Assembly (NCBI GenBank): GCA_025965395.1
Contig: JAOPXA010000294.1
Coordinates: 1-14,044 of the forward strand
DNA: 14,044 nt
Source: Nocardioidaceae bacterium
GTDB lineage: Bacteria > Actinomycetota > Actinomycetes > Propionibacteriales > Nocardioidaceae
Direction: 5' to 3'
This document shows, in pieces, positions 13,748 to 14,044 of this stretch. Below the pieces are notes generated by a model. It saw only the letters and a list, made by a program, of their open reading frames with translations. It was not told where the DNA came from and did no database searches. Position 1 is the stretch's first letter. Each line of letters begins with the position of its first letter. The translations under genes were made by a program, and so were the position numbers.

Positions 13748-14044
13748 GAGCAGCGCGAAGATCACGGCGAGCAGGGGAGAGAATCCCTGGGTGAAGGCGG
13801 CGCGCGTGTACTTCTTGCCTGACGCGAGGAGTACGACGGCAGCCGCCAGCATGCTGCCGCACGCGAAGAGGATCAGAGCCCAGCCCGCGTCATCTTGATC
13901 GAACGCGACGAGCACGACACCGAGCACCGCGCCGACCGCCAGGAACAGGTTGTAGAAGCCCTGGTTGAACGCCATCGGCTGGGTGGTGTCCGCATCGGCC
14001 TGGCTGGCGACACCGAAGCGCCTCCAGGTCGCGGGCTGGGTCCA
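13739..14044 (-). CDS. DUF1304 family membrane protein, N-terminus beyond the window
   Basis: A partial gene; the frame remains open to the window edge. The visible 101 residues read WTQPATWRRFGVASQAD and then MAFNQGFYNLFLAVGAVLG, the DUF1304 signature of a Trp-Thr pair, Phe-Gly, and Asn-Gln-Gly-x-Tyr-Asn. Three hydrophobic helices follow (around NLFLAVGAVLGVVLVAF, WALILFACGSMLAAAVVLL and PLLAVIFALLAM). DUF1304 proteins are about 120 aa, four-helix inner-membrane proteins of unknown function, so about one helix and the start lie outside. The internal ATG at 13975 is not the start. It converges on the Trm112-like gene. Confidence 0.85.
   Translation of the reverse strand, partial: WTQPATWRRFGVASQADADTTQPMAFNQGFYNLFLAVGAVLGVVLVAFDQDDAGWALILFACGSMLAAAVVLLASGKKYTRAAFTQGFSPLLAVIFALLAM

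Overview
The window is high-GC DNA with GTG starts, several likely leaderless genes and very short intergenic gaps. This points to an actinobacterium. Protein style suggests the Nocardioides/Aeromicrobium neighbourhood, but that is an inference and not a database result. There are no rRNA or tRNA genes, insertion sequences, CRISPR arrays or prophage genes, so most of the window looks chromosomal.

Left part (1-1440): a NERD-like protein whose apparent nuclease residues are altered, then a RibD_C/DHFR-like reductase. The reductase converges on a large helicase gene across a 15-bp inverted repeat.

Centre (1439-10602): two paralogous SNF2-type helicases, both on the minus strand, flank three plus-strand genes. 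These are a 143-aa orphan, a lipoprotein of the PQQ-dependent sugar dehydrogenase family, and a 578-aa multidomain protein. That protein has an N-terminal DUF7669-like domain, a Lys-Ala-Pro tail, an acidic linker, a YaaA/DUF6884-like domain and a C-terminal GIY-YIG-like domain. The second helicase is translationally coupled (GTGA overlap) to a small antibiotic-biosynthesis-monooxygenase-like gene with its own leaderless-type promoter. The helicase / nuclease-like fusion / helicase cluster is the best candidate here for an undescribed nucleic-acid-processing system, but a shared function is inferred from position only.

Right part (10603-14044): a 57-aa plus-strand ORF preceded by an iron-box-like palindrome converges on an isopenicillin-N-synthase-like Fe(II) oxygenase. 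A 323-bp control region follows, then a cold-shock gene with a strong terminator and a long structured leader, exodeoxyribonuclease III, a Trm112-like protein, and the 3' part of a DUF1304 membrane protein that runs off the window. All four convergent gene junctions carry a short dyad at or between the stop codons.
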